This document shows, in pieces, positions 54,961-64,000 of a stretch of DNA of 64,000 nucleotides. Every line of letters starts with the position of its first letter. Positions within the stretch are counted from its first letter, which is position 1. Position numbers and translations under genes: made by a program. Source of the DNA: Rana temporaria (taxonomy: Eukaryota; Chordata; Amphibia; Anura; Ranidae); NCBI RefSeq assembly GCF_905171775.1, contig NC_053494.1, positions 162,596,101 to 162,660,100 on the forward strand, written 5' to 3'. Below the pieces are notes generated by a model. That model had not been told where the DNA came from. It saw only the letters and a list, made by a program, of their open reading frames with translations, and did not search any database.

Positions 54961-55914
54961 AGCAACTGTCCACATAATAGCTATATATTTTTTGGAGACT
55001 CGCAAGATTTTTTTACTTTAGAAAGATTTGGATGCAGTTGGGGGGAGAATGTGGCTTTAGTAGTGGAGGTGAAAAGAGATTGTATATGGCTGACGCTGGT
55101 AGGGAGAAATTACAGTATATAGCTGATTTGATTTATTGTAATCATTCTTAGAAATTAGGAACAATCTGAATGATCATGTGGCAGTTTTCTGGCTTGTAAT
55201 TCTAAATCTAAATATGTAATATTACCTTTTTTTGAAGAAGGTGATTTAGAATTCTGCATCCGACTCATATACAGTATTTCTTACACTGGTCCTTCTGAAT
55301 GAAGCAAGGGGTCACCAGACTTGGATATTTTAGCAAGCGATCATTATCTGGAACAAAACAGTTTATGTTGGTATTGTATATTAGCTAGTAATTTTTCTTC
55401 CCTGTGGCAAACCTGAAATGTCACCTTGAATAGGACCTATGCCAGTGTTCCAACAATACTGAGATTCTTGACAGTTTTTGACATGTTGACAGTGAACACT
55501 GAAGCTTATCTCATCTTGAAATGCACAAGGGGCAAATGAAGAAGTGCCGTTTTTATTTATAAATGTTAGCAAGACCAAATTGTCTTTCTTTCCCCTGCGT
55601 AAGCATTTCAATATAGATGTCTTTGTCTCTTGACCTGTTCACAAGCCCCTTTTACTGTCCCACGTCACCAGTATTAGGTGCAGGTCTCTCTATGGGGTCC
55701 ATCTCCTTTTTCAAACCCAAAGGGTGAAGTCACATACCATAATGTCCAAGATTTCTCCACTCTTTATTATGTCAAGCAGAGAGGATCCACCTTCTGATTA
55801 CTAGAACGCATTTGAACTTGAACTATGGCACACACATATTATCATTATAGTCATATGGTTTACTGTATATCATAAAATATTATATTGATAGTATGTGTTG
55901 TGGCACTTTAAATG
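54961..55914. other. no gene seen
   Basis: No motif-bearing frame or bounded repeat recognised. Confidence 0.5.
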
Positions 55915-56394
55915 TTAAAGCGGGGGTTCACCCGTACAGAACACTGTTTCCCCTTAGATGGATGCTCGTTTTTTCTAGGGGAATCGGCTAGTTGTTTTAA
56001 AATATGAGCTGTACTTACCGTTTACGAGATGCATCTTCTCCACCGCTTCCGGGTATGGGCTGCGGGACTGGGCGTTCCTATTTTGATTGACAGTCTTCCG
56101 AGAGGCTTCCGACGGTCGCATCCATCGCGTCACGATTTTCCGAAAGAAGCCGAACGTCGGCTACTAGTGACGCGATGGATGCGACCGTCGGAAGCCTCTC
56201 GGAAGACTGTCAATCAAGAAGGAATGCCCGCTCCCGAAGACCCATACCCGGAAGCGACGGAGAAGATGCATCTCGAAAACGGTAAGTACGGCTCATATTT
56301 TAAAACAACTAGCCGATTCCCCTAGACAAAACGAGCAGGAATCTAAGGGGAAAAGAAAAACAAAAAAACATCATTGGGTGAACTCCTGCTTTAA
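55915..56394. mobile_element. TTAA-flanked foldback element, nearly full palindrome
   Basis: TTAA at 55915-55918 and 56391-56394. Arms of about 220 bp are complementary: AGCGGGGGTTCACCC against GGGTGAACTCCTGCT, TAGGGGAATCGGCTAGTTGT against ACAACTAGCCGATTCCCCTA, and GACAGTCTTCCGAGAGGCTT against AAGCCTCTCGGAAGACTGTC. A small centre lies near 56150. The apparent open frame across it is a by-product. Confidence 0.93.
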
Positions 56395-56404
56395 TGGCAG
56401 TGGA

Positions 56405-57040
56405 CTTACATAGTTAGTCTGGTTGGAAAAAGACACAAGTTCATCTACTTCAACTAATAATAAAAAGGGGGAAAAAATGTACAATCCTATATACAGAATC
56501 CCATACCAACAGTTGATCCAGAGGAAAGCAAAAACCAGAGCAAAGCATTATTCAATTTGCTCTATAGGGGAAACAATTCCTTCCAGATCCCCCACGAAGC
56601 AATCAGATATTCCCAGGATCAACTTACCTATAAATGTTAGTATTCAGTTATTTTATGTACATTTAGGAAAGAATCCAGGCCTTTTTTAAGCAATTTACTG
56701 ACCTGGCCAGCACCACCTCTGGTGGGAGTCTATTCCACAGCAGGCAGATGACAGGTCTGTCTCTGCCCACTGTGCCCACTGTGCAGGGACCAACCTGTCA
56801 GAGCGCCGCTCTCCCCTATGGGGGATCGGATGACAAATGGTCCGCCTGTGTGAAAGGGCCCTTACTGTGAAGAAACCTTTCCATATTTGGAGATGAAATC
56901 TCCTTCCCTCCAGATGTAAAGAGTACCCCCCTTGTCCTCTGTGATGACCTTAAAGTGAATAACTCAACTTTAAGTTTAAGAGAGAATAAATTTATTTCCT
57001 CTAATCTTTCATCATAGCATCTATGTTAATGTATTTCATT
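56405..57040 (+). repeat. dispersed vertebrate repeat, class not assigned
   Basis: Contains a sequence I recognise from many frog and fish loci: GGTTGGAAAAAGACACAAGT, CAACAGTTGATCCAGAGGAA, ATTTAGGAAAGAATCCAGGC, CCACCTCTGGTGGGAGTCTA and GTGAAGAAACCTTTCCATAT. An unrelated insertion of about 130 bp splits it at about 56740-56870. Not a host gene; the class is uncertain. Confidence 0.55.
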
Positions 57041-57659
57041 CTTGCCCATCTAACTTCCAGAGACACTATGACTAAGCCTTAGTAGGAAATATAAATACTT
57101 TGCATTAGTATTTTCAACAGGGACATCCATTGGGGTGCTAGCAAAGTTCTGCACATCCATGATTTTCATTGTCGGTCAATATCAGTTTTGCAATTCTTGA
57201 AACATTCAGGAGTTGATTGGTAATAAAATCTAATGAAATAATCATACTCAATACATATGCACATGCCTTGCACGTGAAAACAACTATCACATAAATCATT
57301 TGCAAAGTTTGTTGCTGCGTTAGATCCAATTTAAAATGCAAAGGCTGTACTTCAGTCATGCATGATCCTAATAAACTTGTGGGGAGCCCATCAAGTCAAA
57401 ACAGCCCAGGGTGCACTGTATAAATAATCCGTCACTAGCCAGAATCACATGTAAATATTATTTTGAAAGGCACTCAAATGTTTGGACACAGTTACATTTA
57501 ACTATAACTGGGGGAATCCATAATGGAGAAGGATCTGGTGGTTTAGGTAGAAGATAAGCTTAAAAATAGGATGCAATGCCAAGCTGTGGTTTCTAAAGCG
57601 AGCAAAATCCTTTATTGTATTAAGAGAGGTATGGACTCCAGAGAGAGAGATATAATTCT
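57041..57659. other. no gene seen
   Basis: A/T-rich; nothing recognised. Confidence 0.5.
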
Positions 57660-58640
57660 TAGACATGTGCACACTGAAATATTTTGTTTCGGAATTTTGT
57701 TTTCGTCCGAAAAATAAATGTATTTAGTTACTTCCGAAATTCTTTTTTATCTATTTTGTTTTTCATAAAAAAAATGCATTTGTCCAAAAATCCAAATTAA
57801 TTAAGGTCGAATCTCTCATTGAAGGCTTATGGTGTCTGTCGAATGTTCTAAGAAGATTTGATAAAATTAAAAAAAAAAGGAGATTTGATGGAATCTTAAA
57901 AAAAAAAAAAAAAAGGAGATTCGAAGGAATCTTTAAAAAAAAAAAAAAACCTAGGGGGGTGTAAAGTATGCGTGAGAAATAGCGCATGTTTCCCGTACTT
58001 AAAACTTTCTCTGCACAAAGTGTCATTTCTGAAGGAAAAAAAGTCATTTAAAAATGACTCGCGGCTATAATGAATTGTCGGCTCCGGGCAATTCAGAGAT
58101 AATTCATTCATAAAAAAAAGCGTGGGGGTCCCCCCAAATTCAATTACCAGACCCTTCAGGTCTGGTATAGATATTAAGGGGAACCCCGTCGTCAATTTAA
58201 AAAAAAATGACGTGGGGTTCCCCTTAAATATCCATCCCATACCCTTTAGGTCTGGTGTGGATTTTAAGGGGAACTCCACCCCAAATTTAAAAAAAATGGC
58301 GTGGAGTTCCCCCAAAGATCCACACCAGACCCCTTATCCGAGCATGCAACCTGGCCGGCTGCAGAAAAGAGCGGGGACGAGAGAGCGCCCCCCCTCCTGA
58401 ACCATACCAGGCCACATGCCCTCAACATGAGGAGGATGTCCCCATGTTGATGGGGACAAGGGCCTCATTCCCACAACCCTTGCCTGGTGGTTGTGGGGGT
58501 CTGTGGGTGGGGGGCTTATCAGAATCTGGAAGACCCCTTTAACAAAGGGGACCCCAGATCCTGGCCCCCCCCTATGTGAATTGGTAATGGGGTACATTGT
58601 ACCCCTACCATTTCACTAAGGAAGTGTAAATAATTGTAAA
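57660..58640. mobile_element. hAT-like composite repeat
   Basis: 57660-57860 matches the left part of 24384-25124 (TAGACATGTGCACACTGAAA). After an A-rich GGAGATTTGA/GGAGATTCGA duplication (57880-57950), 58120-58470 matches the interior of the hAT MITE at 11249 (CAGACCCTTCAGGTCTGGT, CAGGCCACATGCCCTCAACA). So families with TAGACATG and TAGAGTTG ends share interior modules. Confidence 0.7.
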
Positions 58641-58649
58641 AAAACACAC

Positions 58650-58985
58650 AAACACACCGTGGAAAAAAGTCCTTGGAAATTTGGATATCTTTTTATATCC
58701 TTTTCCTGTTTTATCCAGTTCAACTACCTTTTCCCGAAGATTCTTTGACAATTCTTTTGCTTTCCCCATGACTCAGAATCCAGAAACGTCAGTGTAGCAC
58801 TGGATGAAAAATGCAAGGGTCTGTCAGGAGTCCAGAAACTCATTGACTTTTTATACATACATGCTTCAGCCAAACACTAGCCAAATGTTTTTGTGCTATC
58901 ATTCATATTCTCTGAAAAATGGCCAAGAAATCATAAATTCTGCCAGGGTATGTAAACTCATGAACAAAACTGTATATGCAAATTA
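58650..58985 (-). mobile_element. end fragment of a Tc1/mariner-type transposon
   Basis: AAATGGCCAAGAAATCATAA, ATTCTGCCAGGGTATGTAAA and a start-of-transposase block are in the order of a widespread vertebrate Tc1-like element, with internal pieces missing between them. Confidence 0.65.
58668..58769 (-). pseudogene. N-terminal fragment of a Tc1-like transposase
   Basis: On the minus strand from ATG at 58767-58769 the frame reads MGKAKELSKNLREKVVELDK then TGKGYKKISKF, the start of the first DNA-binding HTH of a Tc1-like transposase. Similarity stops there. This is a different family from the four other Tc1-like elements. Confidence 0.75.
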
Positions 58986-59119
58986 TTGCCATAAAAAGTA
59001 GATGAGGACCCGGGTGCTGCCCCAGGGGACATGTATCAATGCAAAAAAGTTTTAAAAACATCAGTTTTTTTCAGGAGCAGTGATTTTAATAATGCTTAAA
59101 TTGTAATAATAAAAATGTA

Positions 59120-59700
59120 ATATTCCTTTAAATATCATGCCTGGGGGGGTCTTCTTAGTCTGCCTGTAAAGTAGTGCATCTTCCCCATGTTCATAACAGT
59201 ACCACAGCAAAATGACATTTCTAAAGGAATTTTTTTATTTAAAACTGCTTGTGGCTGTAATGTATTAATTAATACCGTAGATAAAAATAATTGAAAAAAA
59301 TGGTGTGGGGGTCCCACCCAAAATCGATACCAGGTCCTTCAGGTTTGGTGTGGATTTTAAGGGGAACCCCGCGCCAAATGTAAAAAAAAAATGACGTGAG
59401 GCCCCCCAAAATCCATACCAGACCCTTACCCGAGCATGCAGGGGGGATGAGAGAGCGTCCCTCCTGAACCGTACCAGGCCACATGCCCTTAACATGGGAA
59501 GGATGCTTTGGAGTCCTCCCAAAACACCTTGTCCCCATGGACAAGTGTTGTGGGGGTCTGTGGGCAGGGGACTTATCGAAATCTTAAAGCCCCCTTTAAC
59601 AAGGGGCCCCCAGATCCTGCCCCCCTATTTGAATGGGTGTCGGATACATTGTACCTTTACTCATTAACCAAAAAAAGTGTCAAAAAAGTAAAAATAACAG
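59120..59700. repeat. second copy of the hAT-like interior module
   Basis: Parallels 57955-58625: GTGGATTTTAAGGGGAACCCC, ATACCAGACCCTTACCCGAGCA, CAGGCCACATGCCCTTAACA and CCCCCTTTAACAAGGGGCCC appear in the same order. With the other copy it forms a tandem duplication separated by a Tc1 fragment. Segments are quoted by position where longer. Confidence 0.8.
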
Positions 59701-60000
59701 GACAAATTTTGACAAGTCCTTTATAAAAAAAAAAAAAAAAAAAAAGTGTCCCACAAAGCGCCGACCAACCCCCAAATTAAAAAAAAAAAAAACGAATCCG
59801 TCTTCAGTTTTTTTTCACAAGGACAGCTGTTATATAGCAGATTTTAGTGATGTAACCTGGTGACCCCACCCACTTATGATGTCATGTGACATCACGTGGC
59901 ATCAGAGGGGGCGGGGTCACCCTTTTACATCACCAGGTGGCCCTGTCTTCAGCTATATAATAGCTGTCATTGCGAAAAGGCTGAAAAAAAGAGGGGTATT
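59701..60000. other. A-rich runs and inverted GC-rich block; no gene seen
   Basis: Poly(A) runs at 59726 and 59780. CAGCTGTTATATAGCAGATT at 59824 and TAGCTGAAGAC-type words near 59946 are inverted (ACCTGGTGACCCC / GGGGTCACC), indicating a stem of about 120 bp. Confidence 0.55.
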
Positions 60001-60873
60001 TTCCGCGCCAGATATAACTGATGGGGTGAGAAACTAAATGTGATAATAATGTATAAATATTCTATATACAATAGCTGCTCCTCAGGTAACAGGGGTGATC
60101 TGTGTAATTAGTGATATAAGAAGAGAACAAGGGCGCTCGGGTTCCTAAAGGGAACCAATAGTGATCACAAAGTGATATGGACTAGTGGATGCGATTCACC
60201 TGGATTGGTGAATCCAATTTAAATTGGGTAGATTTTAACCAACAATTCGAACACAAATGTGAAATAAGTGAAATAAATGAAAGTCCCAATAATAAAAGAA
60301 ATAAGGATAAAAAGGGGGTGCCCCTGATGACGTGTTACGCACAAAACATATGTCGGCGGCTACAGATCTGGTCACATCCAGCTCCAGCTGATCCCGGCAC
60401 CTGACAAGCTAGTCAAAGTACAGCATACCATGCGTCAAGCCCCGCGCTGCTGAGCGAGGTTCTATACTGAGGAATTTGACATGCACGCAGTCCTAGTGCC
60501 GGGCAGGCATCTCTCAAGTAAGAGGCCAATCAGCTGTATGTTTTTAAATGTCTTTTAATTAAAACGGTATTATGCTATGGGTTCCCATTTGTTTTTTCTG
60601 GTTTGAACATACACCGCATATGCAATTGGAGTCCTTGTTCCAGTCCATGCCGCAGAGTGTGCAGGCACTAATCCTGCCCAGCGTACATGACCTACTTTTT
60701 CACTAAAGTGGTCTACGTGTTGTGGTAAGCGCAATATTAATCCAGAGCACTTCGGGTGAAACTGAATAGATGGTGAAGGCTGTTATTATCACCTGAGAGT
60801 GAGATTGCATGACAAGCTTCAGAAGACTAATCTATATGTGTTGTTTCATCAAGATTTGAATGCTCCACTTTTT
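60001..60873 (+). mobile_element. Penelope-like terminal-repeat fragment with hammerhead-like core
   Basis: Upstream clauses and then a hammerhead-like core at 60319-60356, followed by a spacer and A/T clauses as in the 52235 copy. Interrupted or ended by the MITE at 60874. No coding region. Confidence 0.4.
60319..60358 (+). ncRNA. hammerhead-ribozyme-like motif (degenerate)
   Basis: CTGATGA at 60325-60331 is an exact core. It is followed, after one extra base, by GTG-TTACG-CAC (helix II), AAAAC in place of GAAAC, and ATATGTC with a GTC triplet. Only two pairs of helix I (CC/GG) are clear. The G-to-A core change would impair cleavage. Confidence 0.4.
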
Positions 60874-61310
60874 GGGGCAGATTCACAGAGCAAGTACGCC
60901 GGCGTATCTACTGATACGCCAGCGTACTTTCAAATTTCCCGCGTCGTATCTTTAGTTTGAATCCTCAAACCAAGATACAACGGCATCTGGGTAAGATCCG
61001 ACAGGCGTACGGCTTCGTACGCCTTCGGATCGCAGATGCAATACTTCGGCGTCCGCTGGGTAGAGTTCGCGTCGTTTTCCGCATCGGGTATGCAAATGAG
61101 CTTTTTCCGACGATCCACGAACGTACGTGCGGTCGTCGCATTCTCTTACATCGTCTGTAGTCGGCTTTTTCCGGCGTATAGTTAAAGCTGCTATTTTGTG
61201 GCGTATAGATAGACTTGCCATGTTAAAGTATGGCCGTCGTTCCCGCGTAGAATTTTTTTTTTTTTTTTTGCGTAAATAGGGGTGGACGTAAGTCACGTCT
61301 AAGTTAAAAA
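60874..61310. mobile_element. Harbinger-type MITE, GGGGCAGATTCAC subfamily, copy G (truncated)
   Basis: Starts GGGGCAGATTCACAGAGC and has GCGTCGTATCTTTAGTTTGA and GTATGGCCGTCGTTCCCGCG (61229-61248), but breaks off after a T run near 61275 with a short CGTAAGTCACGT patch and no right end. Confidence 0.85.
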
Positions 61311-61844
61311 AATTACTTTCTTTCACCTTAAGACTCAGTGGGCATAGAGGAATGTAACCCGTCATACATGAGAACAAAGGATACCATGAAAGTGTTTCAT
61401 CCACCATGTATCTATCAATATCCACAATACTTACCCATAGAGTCTTATGGGTTGGGTCAATTCCATGGAAACATCCAGGATTGACATTAATGCAGGAAAG
61501 CCCGAACCCTCTTTAGTTTTGTAGTCATCTTGGATGGGGTATCTTCCAGCTGTTCAATGATCCCCCCTTCCATAGGTGTCTGTTATCTTTGGTATTAATT
61601 TGATAAACAGCTCTTTTGTGTTGAAAGAATTTCATTGTGAAGTACACTGAAGCACGCTTTAAGTGTGTCAGGATAAAATCACAAAGAAATTGATTTGAAT
61701 GAAATTGCAAGGATGAAATCGCAAATCAAACAATCGCCAGAGAAGAAACTGTACAGTAGTCACTTTTTCTGCCAGGATTCTGCTCTGCACTTGTTTACCT
61801 TGGCTTAGCTGACGATGACATCATCATAGCTTTTTTTTTCTAAC
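61311..61844. other. no gene seen
   Basis: Nothing recognised. Confidence 0.5.
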
Positions 61845-62300
61845 TGAAATGTTTTCTTAAAGAGACCCTGCCCTAATTTGTTAGCTTAGTGAATTGTGCC
61901 TGTACACTCAGTAAACAGATCTAATACTCTAACAGGATTTTTTTTTTTTAGTTTTTTTTAATCTTGTACTAAAAAATAACTCAGTAATAGTTTAAGAAAC
62001 CCTGTCTTTGTTTGTTAGCTTTGTGAATTATGGCTCTACACTCAGTATACAGATCTAATACATTAACAGAATATATTTTTTTTTAAATCTTGTACTCAGC
62101 AACAAAGAACTGACATTTCTTCATAAAGGGACCGTCTCCTATTTTATTAGCTTTCTGAATTCTGGCTGTGCAAAAAAAACAAAAACACTAACAGATTTTT
62201 GTTTTATTATTTTCTTTTGAAATCTCCTTGTACTTAGCAAAAAAATAACTGAAATTTTTTCTTAAAGGGACCCTGTCCTGTTTTTTTTATACAGATCAAA
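61845..62300. repeat. tandem repeat of about 132 bp, three to four units
   Basis: ACCCTGCCCTAATTTGTTAG (61866), ACCCTGTCTTTGTTTGTTAG (61999) and the diverged ACCGTCTCCTATTTTATTAG (62131) are spaced about 132 bases apart; a partial fourth ACCCTGTCCTG is at 62270. Each unit continues with CAGATCTAATAC and a T run. Confidence 0.88.
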
Positions 62301-62314
62301 TACATTAGCAGAAG

Positions 62315-62317
<3 letters not shown>

Positions 62318-62390
<73 letters not shown>
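62318..62390. repeat. (TA)n microsatellite
   Basis: About 72 bases of uninterrupted TA. Confidence 0.98.
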
Positions 62391-62394
<4 letters not shown>

Positions 62395-62678
62395 GTGACA
62401 GTTTTTTTTTTCATTTGGCCAATATACGGAATCAGGGCAGTATACACTCCCATGACAGTAAGTAGTTAGTGCAGTGATCAAAACAGACTGTCATTTGTTT
62501 CTCCAATTATCCAGGAACTGATATGTAACTTTTAGCACAGGTACTGACCCAGCTCAGAATTAAAAAAAACAAAAACAAATCCATCGCCTGACATTGTGCA
62601 AATTTTATTTTATTTATTATTTAAATCACACAGTTCTTTCACAGAATGTGACTGTAGTTTTTCTTTCCCTCACTAAAT

Positions 62679-62858
62679 ATGGCCGCTGCCGCCAATGACC
62701 TTCGGGCGCTTCGGAAATCAGCCTGCCAATGGCGTGTGAGGCTGCAGAAAGTCAACACGGTGTGGGGTGTTGTAGAGAGAGGCTTAGGGGGTGATGGTGT
62801 GGGTTCCCTTATGGATGTTGTCCCCGGGCAGGGACCTTCCATTAGGGAGAAGCTGTAG
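62679..62858 (+). CDS. short ORF in a GC-rich patch, unrecognised
   Basis: ATG at 62679 opens 59 codons starting MAAAANDLRALRKSACQWRV and ends at TAG 62856-62858. The start has G at +4 and A at -3, and lies after a pyrimidine-rich stretch. A GTGAGG splice-donor-like site lies near 62736, so a first exon ending there is conceivable. The local G+C content is much higher than in neighbouring DNA. I do not recognise the protein, and no downstream exon is visible. It may equally be chance. Confidence 0.15.
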   Translation: MAAAANDLRALRKSACQWRVRLQKVNTVWGVVERGLGGDGVGSLMDVVPGQGPSIREKL

Positions 62859-63439
62859 GTTCAGCGCCTGTTTGTGTCACTTGCAATGCACATACAGTAC
62901 CCACCGCCTCCTCCTGCCCCTATGCCCTGTCTGCCCTTCCCACAGGGCAATCCCTGGTGTGCTGAGGGCGTGTATGTCGGCTCCTGTCAGCAAATTGCAG
63001 TCTTCCATTGGCGGCTGATATTTGACCTCTGGTTGGCTGGGGCTGCTACCAATCATCACCTCTACTCCCAGAAAGGCCATCCAAGTCCTGCCCTCCTATT
63101 ACTGTACAATGTGTACATTTTAATCTGGTGCTGCCTTCACTAAATGCTGAGCTGCAGTCATTGGTAGGTATGTAATAGAAACCAAAGATGTCACGTATGC
63201 CCTGCCCCCTGAAACATGCTGATGTTTTTAGATCCCGAGCCACAGGGACCTATGGGACAGGAACACTGATCTACTGATCTAGGGACTCTACTAATCTATG
63301 GGGACTCTGATAGGTCTCTCCTGATCTATGGGGACTCGGATAGGGACTCTACTAATCTTTGGAGGGCCTTGTCGGGCGCCAGGCACGTGAATTACAGTGG
63401 CCGTGTATTTTTAGGAAGCACCTGATTAGAGCTATGGTG
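62859..63439. other. GC-richer DNA, no gene established
   Basis: CCTCCTCCTGCCCC, TTGGCTGGGGCTGC and a repeated TGATCTATGGGGACTC (63270-63340) are seen. No coding motif or repeat boundary. Confidence 0.45.
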
Positions 63440-63665
63440 AACAGTGGGCGCCATGCTGGGCGTTCACTGTTCACTCAGCTGTGTGTTAGGAAAGCGAATA
63501 AATTGCTTTTCTAACACTGACCCGCCTCTCAGCCAATCAGGTAGCCGGGTCTGTTTGATGGGCACAGTGGCTGCGTTTGATGGACACAGTGAGGCTGCAA
63601 TTGATGTGTTTTTTTCAGAATCTTTCAGTTTGTTATCGCCTCCTAAAACAAAATTGGAGCACCAG
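63440..63665 (+). repeat. dispersed repeat with short GATGGGCACAGTGGCTGC unit
   Basis: GTTTGATGGGCACAGTGGCT and TTTGATGGACACAGTGAGGC followed by CAATTGATGTGTTTTTTTCA match the end of the 22-bp minisatellite at 40550-40860. This is the unexpanded form of the same repeat. Confidence 0.8.
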
Positions 63666-63729
63666 CCGCCACTGATCCATTATATATTCTACACCCAGTG
63701 TAGAATGTGAAGGGCGGCAAAAAATAAAA

Positions 63730-63800
63730 TTACAGGGGTTGTGTACCCCTAAATGACAGGGCTTGTGTACCCCTAAATGACTGGGGTTGTGTACCGCTTC
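63730..63800. repeat. 28-bp tandem repeat, about 2.5 units
   Basis: GGGGTTGTGTACCCCTAAAT, GGGCTTGTGTACCCCTAAAT and GGGGTTGTGTACCGC follow each other, each joined by GACA or GACT. Confidence 0.9.
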
Positions 63801-64000
63801 TCTACTTTAAACAAAACTAAATAGTGTTGGCTATACATACACTTTAAAGTCTCACTCAAGCCATTTTTTTGGCTTTCAACTCAAAGCTAATCACAAATAG
63901 GTATATTCAGTAAGAGTTAGGCTGGCTTATCAGTAGATTAGCCGACCTAACTCAGAATCTATGCCGACTTATGTTTAAGTGTATGCTCAAACAGAGATAC

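Noticed and set aside
56029..56325. 98-codon open frame
   Set aside because: It crosses the centre of a palindromic TTAA element; reading both arms yields a by-product.

Overview
The window looks like transposon-rich, gene-poor nuclear DNA from a vertebrate. It is most probably an anuran, and the repeat families fit a ranid frog best. That assignment is an inference from several repeat families I recognise: TTAA-flanked piggyBac-type elements, GGGCCAGATTCAC-type and GTACACACGA-type MITEs, several Tc1-like elements, L2/CR1 LINEs and Penelope-like ends. No database was searched. There is no prokaryotic gene organisation, no rRNA, no tRNA, no CRISPR array, and no host exon I can call with confidence. 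One short ORF in a GC-rich patch (62679-62858) is the only weak candidate for host coding sequence.

Layout. 1-3140: end of a hAT-like element carrying six copies of an exact 121-bp tandem repeat, an LTR remnant, and a complete solo LTR (2063-3139) inside an inverted-repeat element. 3337-5340: a Penelope-like fragment and an L2/CR1 LINE that keeps its endonuclease but has lost its reverse transcriptase. 5340-9025: a Tc1-like DD34E element split by a second solo LTR (6149-6864), plus MITEs. 11-19 kb: a series of hAT, piggyBac-type and Harbinger-type MITEs. 19.7-21.3 kb: a DD35E Tc1-like element. 22.7-26.1 kb: a piggyBac-type MITE, then a long inverted repeat whose left arm carries two nested MITEs. 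28-31.5 kb: hAT and TTAA MITEs with clear target-site duplications. 31.5-34 kb: a DD37E Tc1-like element with two MITEs inside. 36-40.3 kb: (TA)n arrays, Harbinger-type MITEs, and a piggyBac-type element holding two further insertions. 40.5-45.6 kb: minisatellites. 45.6-48.4 kb: Tc1 remnant, GTACACACGA MITEs and a third solo LTR with 63-bp repeats. 50.2-52.2 kb: a second DD37E element sitting in the (TA)n tract of a piggyBac-type element. 52.2-64 kb: Penelope-like ends with hammerhead-like cores, hAT composites, a near-palindromic foldback element, and tandem repeats.

Nothing here works together as a pathway. The genes present are broken transposases and one deleted LINE ORF. The informative content is the order of insertion: several elements can be ranked in age because target-site duplications show which inserted into which. 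The most promising signals are hammerhead-ribozyme-like cores in Penelope-like ends, three catalytic spacing classes of Tc1-like transposase in one window, in-frame loss of an RT domain, and large foldback structures.
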